Below, in pieces: positions 52,101 through 60,034 of a DNA stretch of 64,000 nucleotides; the stretch's first letter is position 1; every line of letters begins with the position of its first letter. The notes below the pieces were generated by a model that searched no databases, was not told the DNA's origin, and was given only the letters and a program-made list of their open reading frames with translations. The DNA is from CAWINX01 sp963702055. GTDB lineage: Bacteria > Actinomycetota > Thermoleophilia > Solirubrobacterales > 70-9. The stretch covers positions 1,178,001-1,242,000 of the forward strand of contig OY969702.1 in NCBI GenBank assembly GCA_963702055.1, written 5' to 3'. The position numbers and the translations under genes are program-made.

Positions 52101-54173
52101 GGGATAGACGTCGACGGTGTTGTGCGTCGGGTCGGCCACGTAGGCGTTGCCGTGGTTGCCCTTGACCGCCACGCCGAAGGAGTCGGTGCCGAAGTCGCCG
52201 GAGCCGAAGGTGTAGGCGGGGTTGTCGGAGGAGTCATAGACGTGGATCGAGTCGCCCTGGTCGGCGTAGACCTCGTCGGTGGAGGGGTCGATGCTGACGG
52301 CGGAGACGTTCGAGGAGGGGGAGCCGATAGTGGTGGGGGTGGGCGCGTTCGTCCCGAAGTCCGAGGCCGCGTATTTCTTCAGCGGGCCGTTGGCGAAGTT
52401 GGAGCTGTTGCGCGCCGCGTAGATGTCGCCGCTTGAGTTGACCGCGATCCCGCAGGTGTGGATGCCGGTGATCGCGGTGTCGTAGTCGGAGTTGCTCTCG
52501 ACGGAGCCGGCGGCGGGCGAGTAGCGTTCGACCCTGCTGGCGCCGGAGACCGAGACGTAGGCCGACCCGTCGGGGCCGATCGCGACGCCGCAGGGGTAGG
52601 CGAAGCCGACGGCCCAGTTGCCCTCCGGGGCCCCGTCACCGGTGAGCTGGCCGAGGTAGTCGCCGGCGGGGGAGAAGATGTCGACCACCGAGTTGGTGCC
52701 GAAGAAGCTGTAGCCGGAGTCGACGACGTAGATGTCGCCGTCGGTGGCGGTGCCGGAGTTGTCGACGGCGATCTGTGCGGCGGTGGGATCGAAGTCGAAG
52801 GCGCCGTCGGGGGTGGCGTCGTTGGCGGAGCCGTTGCCGGAGCCGCCGTCGATCACGTTGGAGCCGGAGAGGTGGGCGAAGGGGGCGGGGTTGCCGGAGG
52901 AGTCATAGCGGCGGATCACCTCGTTGTTCGGGTCGACGACGTAGGTGTCGCCGCTTGACTGGTCAACGGCGAGGGAGGTGGGGTTGGTGGAGGGGAAGGA
53001 GGCGCCGGAGTCGAGGGAGCGGACCTGAATCGGGTAGACGTCGACGGTGTTGTGCGTCGGGTCGGCCACGTAGGCGTTGCCGTGGTTGCCCTTGACCGCC
53101 ACCCCGAAGGAGTCGGTGCCGAAGTCGCCGGAGCCGAAGGTGTAGGCGGGGTTGTCGGAGGAGTCATAGACGTGGATCGAGTCGCCCTGGTCGGCGTAGA
53201 CCTCGTCGGTGGAGGGGTCGATGCTGACGGCGGAGACGTTCGAGGAGGGGGAGCCGATAGTGGTGGGGGTGGGCGCGTTCGTCCCGAAGTCCGAGGCCGC
53301 GTATTTCTTCAGCGGGCCGTTGGCGAAGTTGGAGCTGTTGCGCGCCGCGTAGATGTCGCCGCTTGAGTTGACCGCGATCCCGCAGGTGTGGATGCCGGTG
53401 ATCGCGGTGTCGTAGTCGGAGTTGCTCTCGACGGAGCCGGCGGCGGGCGAGTAGCGTTCGACCCTGCTGGCGCCGGAGACCGAGACGTAGGCCGACCCGT
53501 CGGGGCCGATCGCGACGCCGCAGGGGTAGGCGAAGCCGACGGCCCAGTTGCCCTCCGGGGCCCCGTCACCGGTGAGCTGGCCGAGGTAGTCGCCGGCGGG
53601 GGAGAAGATGTCGACCACCGAGTTGGTGCCGAAGAAGCTGTAGCCGGAGTCGACGACGTAGATGTCGCCGTCGGTGGCGGTGCCGGAGTTGTCGACGGCG
53701 ATCTGTGCGGCGGTGGGATCGAAGTCGAAGGCGCCGTCGGGGGTGGCGTCGTTGGCGGAGCCGTTGCCGGAGCCGCCGTCGATCACGTTGGAGCCGGAGA
53801 GGTGGGCGAAGGGGGCGGGGTTGCCGGAGGAGTCATAGCGGCGGATCACCTCGTTGTTCGGGTCGACGACGTAGGTGTCGCCGCTTGACTGGTCAACGGC
53901 GAGGGAGGTGGGGTTGGTGGAGGGGAAGGAGGCGCCGGAGTCGAGGGAGCGGACCGGAGTGGCGAGGGCGGCGGGGGCGAAGGCGAGGAGGGCGAGGGCG
54001 GCGATCGCGAGGAGGGGGGCGGCTACGCGCCCGCGGGCGTGCGAGGGCGCACCGGTCCCGTCGGAGTCCGCGGACGCACCACGGGTGGCGAAGGCTCCAC
54101 GGACGGCGCCGCCGAGGCCGCTGCCCCGGTGCGTGGTCGAAACCGCGGAAGATGCCTTCGCGTGGCGTCTCAC
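46107..54173 (-). CDS. Giant 2688-aa secreted beta-propeller / FN3-like protein
   Basis: GTG 54173 follows GGAGAGGAG. A long basic N-region and hydrophobic core ('APLLAIAALALLAFAPAALA') give a signal peptide ending near residue 71. Residues 74-1000 are three tandem ~308-aa NHL-like propeller units ('SLAVDQSSGDTYVVDPNNEV'), the first two essentially identical. About 1000-1435 are four FN3-like domains ('ATLNGHFDPNNDSSLNVSDC'), then another NHL-type propeller (1435-1720), two more FN3-like domains, the 'GAHLPDCRAYEQAS' motif (about 1960), a WD40/TolB-like region and a Lys/His/Arg-rich tail. Likely an envelope adhesin or scaffold; function unknown. Confidence 0.78.
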   Translation of the reverse strand: MRRHAKASSAVSTTHRGSGLGGAVRGAFATRGASADSDGTGAPSHARGRVAAPLLAIAALALLAFAPAALATPVRSLDSGASFPSTNPTSLAVDQSSGDTYVVDPNNEVIRRYDSSGNPAPFAHLSGSNVIDGGSGNGSANDATPDGAFDFDPTAAQIAVDNSGTATDGDIYVVDSGYSFFGTNSVVDIFSPAGDYLGQLTGDGAPEGNWAVGFAYPCGVAIGPDGSAYVSVSGASRVERYSPAAGSVESNSDYDTAITGIHTCGIAVNSSGDIYAARNSSNFANGPLKKYAASDFGTNAPTPTTIGSPSSNVSAVSIDPSTDEVYADQGDSIHVYDSSDNPAYTFGSGDFGTDSFGVAVKGNHGNAYVADPTHNTVDVYPIQVRSLDSGASFPSTNPTSLAVDQSSGDTYVVDPNNEVIRRYDSSGNPAPFAHLSGSNVIDGGSGNGSANDATPDGAFDFDPTAAQIAVDNSGTATDGDIYVVDSGYSFFGTNSVVDIFSPAGDYLGQLTGDGAPEGNWAVGFAYPCGVAIGPDGSAYVSVSGASRVERYSPAAGSVESNSDYDTAITGIHTCGIAVNSSGDIYAARNSSNFANGPLKKYAASDFGTNAPTPTTIGSPSSNVSAVSIDPSTDEVYADQGDSIHVYDSSDNPAYTFGSGDFGTDSFGVAVKGNHGNAYVADPTHNTVDVYPLLARPYASSYSSTNPTSLAVDQSSGDTYVVDPVNEQISRYDSSGNPAPFADLSGSNVIDGGSGNGSANDATPDGAFDFDPTAAQIAVDNSGTATDGDIYVVDSGYSFFGTNSVVDIFSPAGDYLGQLTGDGAPEGNWAVGFAYPCGVAIGPDGSAYVSVSGASRVERYSPAAGSVESNSDYDTAITGIHTCGIAVNSSGDIYAARNSSNFANGPLKKYAASDFGTNAPTPTTIGSPSSNVSAVSIDPSTDDVYADQGDSIHVYDSSDNPAYTFGSGDFGTDSFGVAVKGNHGNAYVADPTHNTVDVYRPYALAAPPGVKTGSASAVGLYTATLNATVNPNSAAVSDCHFEYVDDADYQNDGNDFGAGTQTATCSPDPGAGANGVAVHADLTGLATNTTYHYRIVATNSLGTTSGHPATFTTDPYAISDAANPVTHTHATLNGHFDPNNDSSLNVSDCKFDWGTTTAYSGGTVPCDQASYPYSTATAATATLPSLIPGTTYHFRLHLTTAGHGDALGADQSFTAVAYSLSTNDATGIDPTHATLNGHLDPDGDSALNVTECHFDWLSAADYAANGNSYSGAHTPATAPCDQNGYPLTTATDVTASLAGLAPSTTYHFRLHLTTASVGEFTGADKTLTTAVFPLNTDAATNVHHTDLTLNGHFDPQGDADLNVTECHFDWGLTTSYGHTAACVPPPSYSDSSPTAVSAFINDLAPGVTIHYRLHLTTVGAGENTSPDSTVIPSSFATTAPSQAGAFGPSGDNSIPFASGPGSLAFDNAHQRLYAVGSTGIYGFDASSPPTVSTVSGFTPLATAGTTGIAVDNSTTGSAGRLYALDGSNKKLYGYSSGGSPLGAPFPLDLTANPDFLSGSSPCGVGVDSTGRVWVSDPSSANNAPIFRYSSSGVAQSSLSEFFPCQLAFNPGDDLYMGRGGGQDTNRINAPSYASATTLSSHNSAEIAVDRTSGIVYLAESDQHSVEAFDQANNSLFSFDDGVTNRSLTGVAVDPSNHYVYVSDSTDHKIHVFAPGSTLSPPTLTQQAPTNLAGDSVTLNAKVDPETFQVTDCHFELVPDSQFQNDGFASVTAAQKHACAPDMTDTNVAANSGSGDVVVHADVGGLNGGTSYHTRIVAANNEPGGTATSADQSFTTNGPRVTGTQATSIADTTVTLGASVNPESADTTYQFQYTTDADFQSNSWANAQTAPASPSDIGNGAVAVPVHEDVTNLDPNTAYDFRIVAQNPGGTVDGPVVAFHTYTSPQSFGSCPNDQFRTGAGAHLPDCRAYEQASLVNKDGANALSSGQFSQAAADGDSVTYASTAGLPVGAGGLSSRTNPVLARRTASGWTTNSVIPLAAPQQEVSIAGWDPNLATSYSFDQSGANFYLGDLAAGTWSTQISASGGWQDFVTGIDGYSADPKHVLVGSRDALTFGAVDGKHNLYDDDHGTLRLADRVPSFPATSCNDQGGPPCLAPADGGFAGSFQWSGGLNLLNDPGKTLLNSPTHTQANTISSDGSRIVFTEAGTGRLYMRIDGTRTVQISAPAAGAPADPHKPAIFMAADSTDSIVYFASCEKLTADSTATSTAADSCTDSSGNNPTQTMDLYRYETAGGQLTDLTVDSGDPKGAGVQGVVGATPDGSWLYFVANGSLASGAPTGSCVIGGNSGSCGLYVSHDGGTPTYLGSLSGSDASAWGEWPGSTDVLARAVVAPDGTLVFTSRARLTAYDNTGGAVCGLNNNQTTGPCFEVYRYRPGDPAPTCVSCNPSGAAPTGPAVSAPYDGNTAFANGADTSNIVVRSVSSDGNRVFFQTPDKLVAADTNGDQGCPRLAISAILACSDPYEWEANGTGSCHSTAQDGGCLYLLSSGTSSDPSWLVDASASGNDVFIRTTSQLVPQDADNLYDVYDVRVDGGLAAQHQAGAPPCGSAEQCHGAGTTPPANPQSGPGAFSGPGNPAILRCAANKVKRGGRCVAKPHKKRKHHKKRHHKAKKHHKRHHARSHKRAGSNRGGSK
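51175..53955 (-). repeat. Three tandem ~930-bp near-identical coding repeats
   Basis: Units run about 53955-53026, 53025-52099 and 52098-51175 in gene direction. Units 1 and 2 match over almost their whole length at DNA level, including synonymous sites; unit 3 differs mainly at its first 35 or so codons and at scattered sites (for example DDVYADQ for DEVYADQ). The spacing is 930 and about 925 bp. Confidence 0.92.
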
Positions 54174-54515
54174 GTGCTGTGTCTCCTCTCCTGGACCGCT
54201 CCCTTTCCGTGTCCCGCTGCTTCGCGGGGTCCCTGGCGAGGGGTCTCGGTCCCTTATGTCCCTGTGACGTATCCCTGCCCGTCCCAACGGGCCTGAACTA
54301 TTTTGTACATCAATAGCTGTGTGGAGAGTACAAGGAAGTTTGTCGATGTCAAGGGGCCGCGCGGTTTTTCGATCGGGCGAGGGGGCGTTCGGGCGCTGCA
54401 AACGGCATTGGAATGGGGAGGGACGCGTTAGCGACGCAATTGTTCGAGTTGCGTCGCAAACTCGTCAATCCAGCGCGCCACGGGCGCGATTTACGCGCCT
54501 ACGGTCCGGCGGGCG
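54174..54515. promoter_or_regulatory. 342-bp divergent intergenic region
   Basis: No gene is seen. It holds an inverted repeat TTGTAC-N20-GTACAA in an AT-rich patch (about 54303-54334), a good place for the promoter of the giant-protein operon. A perfect 9-bp stem GCGACGCAA / TTGCGTCGC with a 9-nt loop lies at 54431-54457, on the side of the DUF6883-like gene. Neither can be assigned to a regulator. Confidence 0.4.
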
Positions 54516-54878
54516 ATGCCCTGGCCACCGACGATCGGAGACCCCCTCCCCCGTGCCGCGGAGGTCTGGTATGAGATGGCCAAGTGGGACGGTTGGATCC
54601 TGGCCGATAGAGGACACGGCCTCGAATGGGCACGGGTTCTTCGTGTTCAGATGGAGGACGTCGACGTCATTTGGGAGGCGATCGCAATGCGCGCGCCGAT
54701 CGACCCCGTTTCCGGCATCCGCTCGCTCGGTATTTATGGCCTCAACTGCGAGGTCGATATGTGGCTAACGATTGGTCGGCGCCGCGCCGCCGTCAGAACC
54801 GTCTGGCACTACGCGAACTCCAAAGCGTCACCACGGTTGGCGAGCGCTTACCCGATCTCTAACATCGGGGGACGATGA
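54516..54878 (+). CDS. DUF6883-like small protein (putative toxin)
   Basis: A 120-aa protein. 'LPRAAEVWYEMAKWDGWILA' and the ending 'AAVRTVWHYANSKASPRLAS' then AYP match the start and end of DUF6883 domains as I recall them (LPxAE... and ...TVW...PRLVTAYP); the middle 'GLEWARVLRVQMEDVDVIWE' fits in length. Family members are often C-terminal modules of polymorphic toxins or stand-alone genes paired with DUF4926. Its TGA overlaps the next ATG (ATGA). Catalytic residues are unknown and the toxin role is inferred from context only. Confidence 0.55.
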   Translation: MPWPPTIGDPLPRAAEVWYEMAKWDGWILADRGHGLEWARVLRVQMEDVDVIWEAIAMRAPIDPVSGIRSLGIYGLNCEVDMWLTIGRRRAAVRTVWHYANSKASPRLASAYPISNIGGR

Positions 54879-55096
54879 CCGCCACAAAACACATCGCTCA
54901 GTTCGACATCGTCGAGTTGCTCGAGCCGGTCGATGCAGCGCCAATCGGCGCCCGCGGGGGGGTGCTCGACATTCTCAGCGATGAAGTCGCGATGGTCGAG
55001 ATCACCACCCTGCCGTTGGAACCCCTCCTCGACCGGATCGTGGTCGTGCCGCTCGACAAGCTGCGCGTCATCGAGTCGGCCAAGCGCGGCAGCTGA
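54875..55096 (+). CDS. DUF4926-like small protein (putative immunity/antitoxin)
   Basis: A 73-aa acidic protein. 'QFDIVELLEPVDAAPIGARG' then GVLDILSDEVAMVEI and 'VVPLDKLRVIESA' fit the DUF4926 pattern, a small SH3-like beta barrel by its alternating strands. It is translationally coupled to the DUF6883-like gene, the arrangement expected of a toxin with its antidote. It ends 24 bp from the convergent PBP gene. Confidence 0.65.
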   Translation: MTATKHIAQFDIVELLEPVDAAPIGARGGVLDILSDEVAMVEITTLPLEPLLDRIVVVPLDKLRVIESAKRGS

Positions 55097-55119
55097 GCGC
55101 CGCGGGGATCACTCCCCAG

Positions 55120-57285
55120 CTACGGCGTCGGGGTCGGCACCCCGCCCCCCACTCCGACCGCCGGGGGCGGCGCGGGGTGCGGGGTCGGCGCGGGGGTCGG
55201 CGCCGGGTGGGGCTGGGGGTTCGGCGTCGGGCTGGGCGTGGGATTCGGCGTCGCTCCCTGGTTGTTGCCCTGATTGCCCTGATTGCCCTGCTTGCCGGGC
55301 TTGTTCGGCTTGTTGGTCGTGCCGGTCGTCGTATTCGGGACCTGGGACGCGGAGGTCGTGTGGTCGCTGTGCAGGCCCTTCAGCGCCGGCAGGCCGGCGG
55401 GCACCGGGAAGTCGGGGCAGTCGCCGTTCGCCGCCGCCTCCATGAAGGAGCGCCAGATCGGCCCCGCGGTGGGGCCGCCGTAGCCGGTCGGGGCGCGGGA
55501 CTCGGGGTGGCCGACCCAGACGGCGGTCGAGAAGAGCGGCGTGTAGCCGGCGAACCAGGCGTCGGACTCGCCCTCGGAGGTGCCGGTCTTGCCGGCCTCC
55601 GAGCCGCAGCCCATGTAGGTGTAGCCGGCGCCGGTGCCCTGGGTGATCACGCCCTCGAGCAGTTTGGTCACGTCGTAGGCCTGGCCCTCGGTGAGGACGC
55701 GGTTGCCGGCGCTGGAGCCGGCGTCGTCGGTCTTGCCGCCGGGGAACTCGACCCGGCCGACCGCGGTCGCGTCGTGGTGGATGCCACCGCTGGCCAGGGT
55801 CGCGTAGCCGTCGGCCATCTCCAGCGGCGTGACGCCGACCCGGAGGCCGCCGATCGCCTCGGCCGGCACCGACTGCAGCGGCGAGGTGATCCCCATGTCG
55901 TGGGCGGTCTTGGTGACGTTCTCGGGCCCGACGTCGAGGTCGAGCTGGGCGAAGACGACGTTGACCGAGCCCCAGGTGGCGGCGGAGAGCGGCATCGTCC
56001 CCCCTCCCGGCTCGGCGTTGTTGACGGTCCAGCTGCCGCCGCCGGGAATCTGCAGCGTCTTCGGCGAGGTGCCGTCGTAATAGGTCGTGTAGGGGTCGAT
56101 CCCCTGCTTGATCGCCGTGGCCAGGACGAAGGCCTTGAAGGAGGAGCCGGGCTGGCGGTGGGCCTGCCAGGCGTAGTTGAACTGGCTGTCGCTGGAGTAG
56201 TCCTGGGTCGAGGCGAGGGCGAGGATCTCGCCGTTGCGCGGGTCGACCGAGGCGAGCGCCGCCGCCGGCCCGCCGCCGGAGTAGCAGACCGAGCAGGAGT
56301 TGACCGCCGACTGCGCCGCCGCCTGCAGGCGCGGGGAGATCGTCGTGTAGGCCTTGAGGCCGCCGTTGCGGACGGTGTTGATCCCGTAGCGGTCGATCAG
56401 CTCCTGGGAGACGAGGTCGAAGAGGAAGGGGTCGCGGATCGTCTGGTACTTGTGCCCCGGGCGCAGGCCGAGGCCGGAGTGGACCGCCGCCTCGTACTGG
56501 GAGGAGGAGATGTAGCCCTGCTGCTCCATCGCTCCCAGGACCTCGTTGCGGCGGGCGAGCGCGGCGCGGGGGTCGATGAACGGGTTGTACTCGGAGGGAG
56601 CCTGCGGCAGGCCGGCGAGCATCGCCGCCTCGGTCAGGGTGAGGTCGCGGGCGGGCTTGCCGTAATAGGTCTGGGAGGCCGCCTCGGCGCCAACCGCGGT
56701 CTCGCCGTTGACGGTGCCGTAGGGGGCTGTGTTGAGGTAGGCGGTGAGGATCCAGTCCTTGGAGTGGGCGTCCTCCTCGTCGTTGGCCAGGTGGGCCTCG
56801 ATCAGCTTTCGCTTCAACGTCTCCTGGGGGTGCTGGATGTAGAGGTCGCGGACCAGCTGCTGGGTGATCGTCGAGGCGCCCTGGACGGGTTTGCCGCCGG
56901 CCATCAGGTCCTTCCAGGCGGCGCGCAGGATGCCGGCCGGATCGACCCCGCCGTGGTGGAAGAAGTTGCGGTCCTCGATCGCCACGGTCGCGTCCTTGAG
57001 CTCCTGCGGCAGGGCCGCGGAGGAGACCGGCTCGCGGATGTTGTTGGAGCGGATGAAGCCGATCAGGCTGCCGTCGGCGGCATAGATCGCCGAGGAGCGC
57101 CCCTTCTGGACCGGTTTGAGGCTGGACAGCGGCGGCGCCGAGTCATAGACCTTGACCGCCCAGCTGGCCGCGACGCTGGCGGCGACGAACCCGACCACGG
57201 CGAGGGCGGCGAGGAGGACGACGAACTTCTTCCAGGCGGAATGGCGCGCCTTCGTGCGGCGCCGTCTGTGGACGCGAGTTGCCAT
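55120..57285 (-). CDS. Class A penicillin-binding protein (PBP1a-like)
   Basis: A 721-aa bifunctional peptidoglycan synthase. One N-terminal helix ('FVVLLAALAVVGFVAASVAA'), then a GT51 domain with 'VAIEDRNFFHHGGVDPAGIL' (catalytic Glu) and 'QGASTITQQLVRDLYI', then the transpeptidase with SSFK (about 385, nucleophilic Ser), SVN (about 440) and KTGTS (about 566). Residues from about 640 are a low-complexity Asn/Gln/Pro/Thr tail ('GNQGNQGNNQ', 'PTPSPTPNPQPHPAPTP'). ATG 57285 is chosen because the basic cytoplasmic start follows; a GTG at 57318 is possible. The palindrome array lies upstream. Confidence 0.92.
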   Translation of the reverse strand: MATRVHRRRRTKARHSAWKKFVVLLAALAVVGFVAASVAASWAVKVYDSAPPLSSLKPVQKGRSSAIYAADGSLIGFIRSNNIREPVSSAALPQELKDATVAIEDRNFFHHGGVDPAGILRAAWKDLMAGGKPVQGASTITQQLVRDLYIQHPQETLKRKLIEAHLANDEEDAHSKDWILTAYLNTAPYGTVNGETAVGAEAASQTYYGKPARDLTLTEAAMLAGLPQAPSEYNPFIDPRAALARRNEVLGAMEQQGYISSSQYEAAVHSGLGLRPGHKYQTIRDPFLFDLVSQELIDRYGINTVRNGGLKAYTTISPRLQAAAQSAVNSCSVCYSGGGPAAALASVDPRNGEILALASTQDYSSDSQFNYAWQAHRQPGSSFKAFVLATAIKQGIDPYTTYYDGTSPKTLQIPGGGSWTVNNAEPGGGTMPLSAATWGSVNVVFAQLDLDVGPENVTKTAHDMGITSPLQSVPAEAIGGLRVGVTPLEMADGYATLASGGIHHDATAVGRVEFPGGKTDDAGSSAGNRVLTEGQAYDVTKLLEGVITQGTGAGYTYMGCGSEAGKTGTSEGESDAWFAGYTPLFSTAVWVGHPESRAPTGYGGPTAGPIWRSFMEAAANGDCPDFPVPAGLPALKGLHSDHTTSASQVPNTTTGTTNKPNKPGKQGNQGNQGNNQGATPNPTPSPTPNPQPHPAPTPAPTPHPAPPPAVGVGGGVPTPTP

Positions 57286-57748
57286 TGCGGCAGGATGACA
57301 TCCCGGCCCCCTCGGCACCAGGACACGGGCGTGCGCGCAGGCGGTCTGTCAGCGGGGCCGGTGAGCGGGAGCGGGCGGTTTGGCCCCCGCGGGCGGGCGG
57401 CGTCCCACCGCGGGCGGTGTAACGCGTAGGTGGGCTGACGGGGGACCTACGCGTTGCACCGTCGCGCCCCAGGTCCCCTCGGCCCCCCGGTGTAACGCGT
57501 TTTTTGCCCGACAGGGGGAATACGCGTTGCACCGTCGCTCCCCAGAGCCCCACCCCCCGCCCCCGCGGTGCAACGTGTTGGCGTTCTGTGGGCACGCTTA
57601 CGCGTTACACCGACGGCCGTCCCGGTCCGCTGCGAGTGGGTGCAACGCGTTGGCGTGTTGGGGTGCTTGTTGATCGTCTGGAGAAAGCGAGCGAGTCGAA
57701 CCCGCTCGACTCGCGAGGTTTGTGAATCGCCCCCGGCCAAGTCGGAGC
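57286..57748. other. Intergenic region with palindrome array
   Basis: 463 bp without a gene, upstream of the PBP gene and downstream of the nucleotidyltransferase gene (both minus strand). The middle (57416-57651) is the palindrome array described separately. The right end (about 57680-57710, minus strand) contains GGGTTCGACTCGCTC, which resembles a tRNA T-arm, but no cloverleaf can be built. Confidence 0.7.
57416..57651. repeat. Array of 45-bp palindromes (three full units and one half)
   Basis: Units at 57416-57460, 57489-57533 and 57567-57611 are each exactly 45 bp with ends GGTG(T/C)AACG(C/T)GT and ACGCGTT(G/A)CACC; a half unit starts at 57639. Starts are 73, 78 and 72 bp apart. The T/C asymmetry shows units 1-2 in one orientation and units 3-4 in the other. 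The 21-bp centres differ but share traces such as CCGACAG. There are no cas genes. Confidence 0.85.
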
Positions 57749-58300
57749 TCATCGCGTCAATTCGGAGATCGCTTCCGTCGCCGCAGACATCTGCCGGCGG
57801 TGGGCGCGTTCGGCGCGGGCGTGAATCGCTCGGCGGCGTTCTCGGAGTTGCGGCCAGCGGCCATCGCGATCGACGAGCACCCGGCCCTCCGCGAGGGCCC
57901 GATCCAAGAGGAGGGGCGCAACGGACTCGATGCGGGCGAGATCGGCGACGTCAACCTCGCGATCGACCAACGGCGCCAGCCGCGCGGTCAATCGGGATGA
58001 GGGCGAGGGTTTCCCGTCGACCGCCTCGATGAGCAGGTCGAGGTCCGATTCCGGGTCCTCGTCACCCCGCGCGAGCGAGCCGTACAACACCGCGAGCCGG
58101 ATGCCGCGCTCGGTGCGGAGCGCTTGTCGCAGCTCGGCGAGCAGGCGCCAGTGGTCGCGCAGGTACTCGCGCTCCCCGGCCGCCAGGCGCAGTCGCCGCG
58201 GCCGTGGCCGGGCGCAGCGCAGCGTGCCCTGCGCGGCCGCCCGGCGAAGGGTGCGCTCCTCGACATCGAGGTCGCGGGCCAGCTCTTGAAGGGGACCCAT
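57749..58300 (-). CDS. MNT-type nucleotidyltransferase with N-terminal HTH
   Basis: A 183-aa protein. Residues 1-45 look like a helix-turn-helix ('ARDLDVEERTLRRAAAQGTL'). Residues 65-130 are a minimal nucleotidyltransferase with 'AVLYGSLARGDEDPESDLDL' (GSxxxG and SDxDL metal aspartates) and 'DREVDVADL' (third Asp). The C-terminus is basic and helical. MNT domains often pair with HEPN toxins, but no HEPN gene is adjacent, so a DNA-binding regulator or orphan antitoxin-like role is open. Confidence 0.75.
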   Translation of the reverse strand: MGPLQELARDLDVEERTLRRAAAQGTLRCARPRPRRLRLAAGEREYLRDHWRLLAELRQALRTERGIRLAVLYGSLARGDEDPESDLDLLIEAVDGKPSPSSRLTARLAPLVDREVDVADLARIESVAPLLLDRALAEGRVLVDRDGRWPQLRERRRAIHARAERAHRRQMSAATEAISELTR

Positions 58301-58378
58301 GCTGAAATCATAGGCCGTTGTGTGTCCGTTACAAGCTCAAAAGCGTCACGAATTTGTGACTAGAAGCGAAATATTCAA

Positions 58379-59157
58379 CTACGCGCGCAGCTTGTAGCCG
58401 CGGGAGAAGAGGCGCAGGTTGGAGAGGAAGAGGGCGAGGGTCGCGCCGCTGAGGGCGAGCATCGAGAGCGGGATGCTCGCCTCGGTGTAGTTGAGGAAGC
58501 CGTAGCGGACCAGGTTGATCATGTAGTAGACGGGGTTGAAGTGGGTCAGCGTCTGGAACGGCTGCGGCAGCAAGGCGGCCGAGTAGAAGACGCCGCCGAG
58601 GAAGATCAGCGGCTGGAGGACGAAGGTCTGGGCGATGGCGACGTCGTCGAACTGCTCGGCACGGACGCCGATCAGCACGCCCAGCTGGGAGAAGAAGAAG
58701 CCGACGAGGAAGAGCGCCGGGATCAGCACGAAGACGTGATCGACCGGGAGGTCGACGAGCAGCGAGGCGACGAGGAAGGTGAGCAGCGAGACCAGCAGCC
58801 CGCGCATGAAGCCGCCGAGCGAGAAGGCGAGCAGCAACTCCAGAGGCGAGGCGGGCGAGGAGAGCTGGTCCTGGATCGCGCCCTGGAACTTCTGCTGGAG
58901 GATCGAGGAGGAGTTGTTGGCGAAGGCGTTGATCGACCAGGCCATCATGATCAGGCCGGGGATGACGAAGACGACGTAGTCGATCCCGTGCAGCTTGTTG
59001 ATCCGCGAGCCGAGCGCGGCGCCGAAGACGGAGATGTAGAGGAAGGTCTCCAGCAGCGGCGCGCCGAGCGTCTGCTTCTTGATCTTCATGAAGCGGCTGA
59101 CCTCGCGCCGCCACAGGGTGGCGAAGCGGACCTGGGCGGCGCTGAGGCGGCGGGCCC

Positions 59158-59161
<4 letters not shown>
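58379..59161 (-). CDS. ABC-2 type permease
   Basis: A 260-aa six-helix permease starting at GTG 59161, which overlaps the ATPase stop (GTGA). 'ARRLSAAQVRFATLWRREVS' with RFMKIKKQTL and the following helix 'APLLETFLYISVFGAALGSR' are typical, as is 'PLIFLGGVFYSAALLPQPFQ' with TLTHFNPVYYMI before the last helix, the signature of NodJ/capsule-type exporters. Exported substrate unknown. Confidence 0.9.
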
Positions 59162-59967
<806 letters not shown>

Positions 59968-60034
59968 GCCCCCAATCTAGGGAACCGCGGGCGGCGGCCG
60001 CTCGCGGTGGCTGCGGGCAAGCCGGCGCAGCCGC

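Noticed and set aside
46107..54401. Start of the giant protein at 54401
   Set aside because: The extra 76 residues are polar and non-conserved in appearance, while GTG 54173 has a strong GGAGAGGAG site and puts the signal peptide near the N-terminus.
54516..55096. The DUF6883/DUF4926 pair as the toxin end and immunity gene of the giant protein
   Set aside because: The giant protein is transcribed away from the pair and ends with its own basic tail 8 kb away; no orphan toxin-module arrangement is seen.
57416..57651. CRISPR array
   Set aside because: The repeats are palindromes that vary internally and switch orientation, the spacers are low-complexity and partly alike, there are only three and a half units, and no cas gene is in the window.
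57680..57710. tRNA gene or tRNA-derived attachment site on the minus strand
   Set aside because: GGGTTCGACTCGCTC resembles a T-arm and is followed by a CCA-like triplet, but T-stem pairing is poor and no acceptor, D-arm or anticodon stem can be found upstream.
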